The position numbers and the translations under genes are program-made. Shown piece by piece: positions 58,338 through 64,000 of a stretch of DNA of 64,000 nt. How positions within the stretch are numbered: position 1 is the stretch's first letter; every line of letters begins with the position of its first letter. The DNA lies in the NCBI GenBank assembly GCA_951799405.1, contig OX637350.1, forward strand, positions 1,597,852 through 1,661,851. The letters run 5' to 3'. The DNA is from Agapetus fuscipes (Eukaryota > Arthropoda > Insecta > Trichoptera > Glossosomatidae). Below the pieces are notes generated by a model, which saw only the letters and a program-made list of their open reading frames with translations, ran no database searches and was not told the DNA's origin.

Positions 58338-58339
58338 CT

Positions 58340-59505
58340 AAAAAAAAATACAATTAAATTAAGATAAGACTTTGATACGCCACTGCTTTTTCTGTTTGCG
58401 AACATCGCTCGGCGATGCAAGAAAAAAACTCGGCAGGACTCGGCACAATGCGCGCTCTGATTGGTTGCGATGCGGTGACTTTCAAACGAAAGGAATCATT
58501 ATAAAACGAGATGCCTTCTGTTCGACAGTCAGTCGCATTCGAGCCTCCGCGAGGTTGACAGTTGAATTCGAATGATATTTTTTAAATAGTTAAAAGTTCT
58601 AAGATTGTATTAATTATTGGTTGTCATATCCAAACTTAAGTTGCATTTCTTTCAGAGCAACGGATATTGTTAGGAAGCTTATAATAGCTGGAATTATTGA
58701 AGATTTAGGAAGCAGATCTTCAATTTTGTGGATTGACTGAGTGAACAAGATCACCCTTTCAATGCAGAACTCTATAAAGTGGCTTAGGGTGGAAATCTAT
58801 TAAAAAAAACGGGGGAGGTTGAGAGGAACCTACAATCTTCAGCAATGAGATGCAAGCCAAAGAAGATTTTTTTGTATACCTGGCGCTATATTTTTTCATT
58901 ATAAATAAAAATATTTTTTGCGATTATACGGGAAGAAAATAATGAGTGGTTTTTCTAATCATGGAGTTTGTAGTGTAAGTTGCAATTTTTTTTTTGCAAA
59001 CGTAGATCTATATTGCGATTATGTTTAAGTTAGCGCAATACATTCTACGTTTTGACTTTTAAAATAACTGCAACTAATGTCACCTTTCCCTAAAACAGGG
59101 AATAATTATTGTTAAAAAAATCGTCTCTGAAGTTTGTAAATTAAATTAAAATCTTATGAATCATAAAAAAAATATTTCAGGATTCATGAAAAATAAGAAT
59201 AAAAATAAAAAATGTAATTCTATTACGTCAACCCTTAAGAAAATTTTAAAAACAAAGACAGAGACTTCACAAAAGCTGGAATTTTATTAAGCCCTTAAAA
59301 AAAACTTTCCAGTTGAGGATTTAAAGTTAATGAAAAATCCTGGATTATGTGAGGGGACTCATCCCTGATGACAAGTGAGCAAATTGATTATTTCTTCAAA
59401 GCCGCCAGTAAATCCCGTCTAAGAAGAAAGAAATTCCTTCAAATATAGCTTCGCTGAAACTTGCTTTATAAAATTCCCATCGCATCAAGATTTACGATGG
59501 GATGC
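58340..59505. other. Intron 5' of the last ectodomain exon, no exon seen
   Basis: No cyclase ectodomain signature was found on the minus strand. Confidence 0.45.
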
Positions 59506-59509
59506 TGCC

Positions 59510-59806
59510 TCGCTGGGATGATCGAGGGGTTAAGGCGTTGGCACTCGAATTTGCATTATTGACATTAGCACCGGTTCGAACCCCGCCTGCGCCGTTTCCT
59601 ATTTACAATTGCTTCGACGCTGATTCAATAACACCTTCTCTCAGGGTCAGTCTCCCCTCCACTGACCCACGCCTTGTATATCCATCCCATCCGGGGATGT
59701 GTCACAGGACTCGCATGCAAAAGTTGTGTGAGATGCGAGTGGCAGAAGGCCCTCCCGTGAAGCTACACTTTCCCAAGTGTTTACACAAAGCAAAGGAGGC
59801 TTAGAA
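59510..59806 (+). repeat. Repeat E, tRNA-headed SINE
   Basis: The head 'gatgatcgaggggttaagg' is followed by B-box 'ggttcgaaccccgcc'. The body has 'gtctcccctccactgaccc'. It appears as a single copy here. Confidence 0.75.
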
Positions 59807-59924
59807 ATCAATGAAAGATTATAGCCGTGAGGGTTTAGGGCTCGATGATTTTAAATTTTCAAACAAAAATGCAAAGTGATTCTGAGCGTCTTAACGTATG
59901 ACTAGAATTTCGATGCTACTACTG

Positions 59925-60035
59925 AGACTACAGTGACAAAACGACACATTACAGAACAACTCATGAGAGACCAATCAAAATGACAGTAAATCACATGACA
60001 AAACATTATTATGACAAAACAACACCGGTCCGTAG
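59925..60035 (-). repeat. Degenerate 'acatgacaaaacat' repeat with a repeat C start
   Basis: 'cacatgacaaaacattatta' words precede 'accggtccgtagtccaag'. Flanking 59817-59900 is repeated at 60040-60120 ('tatagccgtgagggtttagg'). Confidence 0.7.
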
Positions 60036-60129
60036 TCCAAGATTATAGCCGTGAGGGTTTAGGGCTCGAGGATTTTAAATTTACAAACAAAAATGCAAAG
60101 TGATTCTGAGGGTCTTAACATATGACTTA

Positions 60130-60295
60130 AGGCCTAGAATTCGAGATGCTACTACTGATTCAACAGATGTCATTGGGTAATTATCATTAAATAATTCCTT
60201 CAAATATTAAATAACAAATTATTAATTGATAATGTTAACACCTGTTTCTGGCCGCGCCGTTGGTGAATTGCATCCCTCCTCACAAATCTATTTGA
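60130..60295 (+). repeat. Repeat D, 3' part
   Basis: 'gattcaacagatgtcattgg' to 'cctcacaaatctatttg' matches the copy at 27355. Confidence 0.75.
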
Positions 60296-60764
60296 AAATA
60301 AAATTAAACTTTCAAAAAAAATATTTTTTGACATAAACAATTCATCATTTTATGGGTCTCGTTTTTATATGTAAACTTATTCTGACGTAGGAAGGGAATA
60401 CCAGTAGGTACACATACACAGGATTTTCCTCTTTACGCGGTACTAGCAAATAAATTTAGCGGGAAATGTTTACAAGGGCGCGATATTGCATAGGTTGTTA
60501 AACCTTGGTAAAGAGTCCAGCAACGGTTTAAGGGTGTGAATAACAGGCAACGACTTAAGGCGTATGAATTCCATAGCATAATGTTATGAAAATATTATTC
60601 TCTTATAGCGATATGAAAGAGTTTTCTGAAGCAATACGGCCTAGCAGCTCTAGCCCATGTTGTACCCCACACCTTTGGTTGGAATCCCTAGTTTGTCTGG
60701 ACGATACTGAGCAAAAAAACAACGGTAATAAGATCAAATTAAATTTGACAAATTACCCAATCCG

Positions 60765-61058
60765 TCTTCTAGTGGTTAACACTTCCGACTCTTAAATGGA
60801 AGGCTGTGGGTTCGAATCCAGGCAAAATACCAAAAAATATACCAAGTGTATTTTCAAATATGCTCATCGCTGGGTGAAAAATTAATAAACCGTTACCAAA
60901 GACCGGTCACTAAAGGTACATCCAGCTGAGCAACAACTGGGTATTGCTTTAGAATTGGCGCTATCTACAGCGACAACATAGCTAGCAGAGGGCTCCTGAA
61001 GTGTGATCCACACTAAAACAGCGCCCGCCAAATAAATCATCCTAATATTATTATTTTT
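60765..61058 (+). repeat. Repeat C, full length, diverged
   Basis: Head 'cgtcttctagtggttaacac' with B-box 'gggttcgaatcc'; 3' end 'aataaatcatcctaata' and (tta)n. Confidence 0.82.
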
Positions 61059-61314
61059 AACCCAATAACTAAAGGGTAGCGGCTAGAGCGTTGGCCGGAA
61101 AGCAATAAGTATTTCACAAGCATCGTGCGGGTCTCACTTTTTTAACCTCACGTAAAAAGCTCAGACTTCTTACATATTATTTTAGTTTTACATGCGTATC
61201 ATTTGATAATTATAAGAATCAAGTACATAAATCTTATCATTAATTGATGAGGCATTCACTTTGTAACCTTTCATTTTTTTAAAATAAAAATTAAAAATAA
61301 AAATCAAATATTAT

Positions 61315-61402
61315 TAGGTTACGGGGCGAGTAAAATTCAATAATGTACGACCGGTTTCGGAAACAATGTTTCCATCGTCCATTATTGAATTTTACTCGCC
61401 CT
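61315..61402. repeat. Short perfect inverted repeat
   Basis: 'gggcgagtaaaattcaataa' and its reverse complement enclose 'gaccggtttcggaaac', about 85 bp in all. Confidence 0.88.
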
Positions 61403-62104
61403 TAAATTATGTATGTTTTGTGGTTATTAAAATCGGGTTTTTAAAATAACACCTAGATAATCCACCAACAGTTTTTCACATGAATTCGCATAGACAATAT
61501 TGTTATGTCACCTGGGTTGTCAGAGAAAAGGCAAACAAATATTTTGTTAATGGTTGCTAAGGACGGCAGTGACAACAGAATGTTCCGAGTCCATTGCATT
61601 ACCCCCCCCCCCCCCTCCTGTATAATATTCTTCTAATACTTCCTTTTGAACTACTGAACTGTTATTTTCCCAGGGCATACAAATATCCTGCGGCGGACCC
61701 TCAAGGCCGCGCGAAAGTGGGTACATGTCGCGCAGAGGTGACAGATGATCTCTTGTAACTGAAGTCGGGGGTCTGGGGGGTGCGGGGATTCGGGGGTTAC
61801 TGAACTGCGCCCGCTCGAAGGACCAGCTCGAGTTACACGGATGATTAGTATCGCAAAATACCGATGCCGACGATAACCAAACAAATCGTTATTTGCGACA
61901 AATCCTCTCGAGTGCGAAATAGACTTTCCATTCGGAGACATATTCCGGGAGCGAATCGTATCTGCCATGTCGACCGTACAACGGGAAATGTACTACGTAA
62001 TTTTATATTTAAAAAAACTAGTGTACACATATCGCTCCCCCAGTTCTTGTTTGCCGTATTATTCTGTCAAATATGACTTTTTAATGTTGTTGTCTTAAGA
62101 ATCA

Positions 62105-62285
62105 AATTCTACACAATCTGAGCTAAAAAAAACGTAAAACTCGATAATGTGAAAGTTGTTTAAAACATTTTTTAAATCAATATCCTGTTTTCATAAGACA
62201 CATTGATCCAGTACATATGCAAACATTGCTCATGTAAAATTAGCTTAATGGTCTATACGGCAAACAAGAACTAAGGCAGCGATAT
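62105..62285 (+). repeat. Unnamed dispersed repeat
   Basis: 'ttctacacaatctgagcta' and 'cataagacac' / 'aaacattgct' also occur at 28185-28340 in the same order. Confidence 0.6.
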
Positions 62286-62459
62286 ATGAAAGGACTGTTC
62301 TGGACGTGAGCTTGGTAGTGTATCTTTGGCAAAAAAAATTTAACGGTGTCTCGGAAAAAAAATTGCGTGTTTTTCCGTTTTGGCGGTACCTAATGCAAAT
62401 ATAAGACTTGACGTATGAATTTAAAAATTGTAACCTATAATAAGGACGAAAAATCGGTC

Positions 62460-63660
62460 AGAAAATAGTTATTTATGCCACTGCCTAGTAATGATAGTCT
62501 TTGTAACACGAGTGCTAGTTTGTGCCATGAGGCGCAGCCGAATGGCACAATAGACAGCAAGAGTGTTACAAAGACTAATTACGTGCAGTGGCATACAATA
62601 CTTTTTCTACGAACATGAAATAAATAACAAAATAGTAAATAATAGTCATTACACTGTACTCGTCCATTTGAAGTAATTAAAGCCCCACCTCTGTCAAACA
62701 GTGAAATTTATCATTCCCCTCGATTATCTAATCTAATCTGCAAAGATATATTACATTTGGAATTCATTTTAAATTTATGCCCACAAGCAGACACATATAA
62801 GGTTGCGCTTATACATGCCGCATATAAGATTTAACATTCAAACCCAACACTCAAATAAACATAAGCCCTGCAACCACTGAAGCAGGGGTGTCAAGCGATC
62901 AGCTGATTAGGCTTCATACAATATTAGTGATATTCGGTAGGTAGGAATTACCGTGGTGATGAGACTTTCAGCCCTGTTCAGATGAAAATAAATAAGTATA
63001 TTTTATGTGTAGAGTCAAATAAAAATTGTTAATAGTGCTAAAGTTTATCGAATTTATTTATCGGATTGCTCCAAATAAAGCTTTCATTTTTTCAATGGAA
63101 AATAAAAGGCTTGAAAGGAAAACAATACAAAAAATTTCACCGCAAAAAATAAACAAACTCAAAAAGTTACTTGGTTAATAGGTGAGTATGAGGTTGATCA
63201 CCTATGCTGTACAAATTTGGTTCACCTGCCAATACAACTGCAGGGCATATGTTTATTTGAGTTTTGGGTTTGAATGTTTAAGCTTATATGCAGGATGTAA
63301 AAGCGCGACCTTATACATATGTGTCGGCTTGTGGGCATGAATTCAATATGAAACCTAAATATAATTTATTTTTACAACTTAGGTTAGATTAGATAATCGA
63401 AGGGAATGATAAATCACACGTTTTGACAAAGGTAAGGTTTTAATTACTTCAAATGGACGAGTACATTATAATGACTATTATTCACTATTTTGTTAATTCT
63501 CTCATGGTCGTAGAAAAAGTATTGTATGCCACTGCACGTAATTAGTCTTTGTAACACTCGTGCTTTCTATTGTGCCATTCGGCTGCGCCTCATGGCACAA
63601 ACTAGCACTCGTGTTAAAAAGACTATCATTACTTGGCAGTGGCATAAATAACTATTTTTT
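62460..63660. mobile_element. Large inverted repeat with hairpin ends and two repeat A copies
   Basis: The outer arms (about 62460-62735 and 63395-63660) are inverted copies with roughly 90% identity. Each contains a stem 'agtctttgtaacac' around 'gtttgtgccatgagg'. Inside, repeat A copies at 62728-62890 (minus) and 63165-63400 (plus) are inverted too, and an M1 fragment is at 62893-62978. Confidence 0.88.
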
Positions 63661-63867
63661 AAAACGACAAAGTTTTATGTAGATCGTTTATATAACGGGT
63701 ATTTTAAATTCCTTTCCAATGTAACCACGGTGTGATCTTCAGTCAACATTCCTTTAAAAAGCTCCACATTATACATTTTAACAGCTTTTGTAATGATAAG
63801 TAGAATCTCCCTTTGATGTTGGATTTTATTTTGAAACTACCATATGTGGGTAGCAGTAACCGTGGCT

Positions 63868-64000
63868 ATGTTACCATTTCACTAGAGGTGGTCAGTGTTG
63901 ACTCCACTTCGTCCTATCCATTCTATGTTCATTCATATCCACATTTCCACCTTTTTCATGCATTTATTTATTTTACATACTTTGCCTGAAAAGCTATTTT
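63868..64000 (-). mobile_element. LINE 3' fragment, cut by the window end
   Basis: 'gttaccatttcactagaggt' starts the terminal signature, and 'ccacctttttcatgcat' matches the copy at 80-345. Confidence 0.75.

Larger units (their letters stand above)
50088..56002 (+). mobile_element. BEL/Pao-type element with three LTRs
   Basis: LTRs are at 50088-50670, 54726-55308 and 55429-56002. The whole unit is flanked by a perfect 5-bp duplication GAAAT (50083-50087 and 56003-56007), so the outer two LTRs delimit one insertion. After the second LTR come 120 bp of leader, then the third LTR lacking its first 9 bases. The primer-binding site 'tggtccttcgcagccgga' follows LTRs 1 and 2. A polypurine run (cacggggggag) precedes LTR 2. 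The coding region lacks reverse transcriptase and RNase H, so the element is non-autonomous. Confidence 0.95.

Noticed and set aside
56387..56435. Possible minus-strand cyclase exon with AG and GT borders ([16 protein letters not shown])
   Set aside because: Exons 57277-57467 and 45114-45293 already join in phase 0, the candidate would shift the frame by two bases, and its translation matches no juxtamembrane sequence I know.
1..64000. Bacterial or phage defence system or operon
   Set aside because: Spliced exons, SINEs, LINEs and LTR elements show animal nuclear DNA; no polycistronic gene order or ribosome-binding sites are present.

Overview
This is animal (metazoan) nuclear DNA. It is AT-rich, with short exons flanked by GT...AG introns, and very dense in transposable elements. 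The host gene is a receptor-type guanylate cyclase, and the element mix (Gypsy and BEL LTR elements, hAT transposons, LINE tails, tRNA-headed SINEs, foldback MITEs) suggests an arthropod. I cannot name the species. Nothing here is bacterial or phage.

One host gene runs leftward through most of the window: a single-pass membrane guanylate cyclase of the natriuretic-peptide-receptor type. I can place 14 phase-compatible exons on the minus strand: 58244-58337, 57277-57467, 45114-45293, 44283-44387, 43001-43072, 37054-37225, 35845-36040, 35003-35137, 34144-34256, 33394-33545, 32310-32408, 22406-22550, 14315-14413 and 12513-12738. A probable C-terminal tail exon ends at 10589. They encode, in order, the end of the ectodomain, the membrane helix, the pseudokinase (kinase-homology) domain, the dimerisation helix, the cyclase domain and a low-complexity tail. 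Most of the ectodomain lies beyond 64000. Three exons carry partial tandem copies in adjoining introns. The most striking is a six-copy 146-bp array at about 36.17-37.05 kb, whose units could be spliced as 75-nt in-frame cassettes.

Mobile elements fill the introns. (1) 14940-22117: a young Gypsy-type LTR retrotransposon with apparently identical 468-bp LTRs and a 4-bp target duplication. Its Gag starts with a SAP-like motif. Its integrase continues into a TARG1/OARD1-like macrodomain and a CCCH zinc finger, which I consider the most unusual feature of the window. (2) 45689-48885: a decayed hAT element holding a second hAT element with an intact 584-aa transposase. (3) 50088-56002: a BEL/Pao-type element with three LTRs, no reverse transcriptase or RNase H, and a 108-residue module repeated in frame. 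A solo LTR of the same family is at 38968-39551.

Smaller repeats fall into families named here once. Repeat A is about 250 bp, opens near 'ccttgacttataggttggta' and ends in a (ttaga)n-like tail. Repeat B is a SINE with a tRNA-like head and a 3' end 'gtgtagcttagttgcg'. Repeat C is a SINE with a different tRNA-like head ('ggaccggtccgtagtcc') and a 3' end in (att)n. Repeats D and E are further tRNA-headed SINEs. M1 and M2 are foldback MITEs. LINE 3' ends, mostly ending 'ggccacccctagcgg...', are scattered on both strands. Coordinates of the small repeats are approximate to about 10 bp.

Left to right: 0-10 kb holds LINE, SINE and MITE debris with no convincing gene; 10.4-14.4 kb the 3' exons of the cyclase; 14.6-22.2 kb nested MITEs and the Gypsy element; 22.4-45.3 kb most cyclase exons with SINEs and foldbacks; 45.7-56 kb hAT and BEL elements; 57.3-58.3 kb the membrane-helix and last ectodomain exons; 58.4-64 kb an intron with SINEs and a large inverted repeat.
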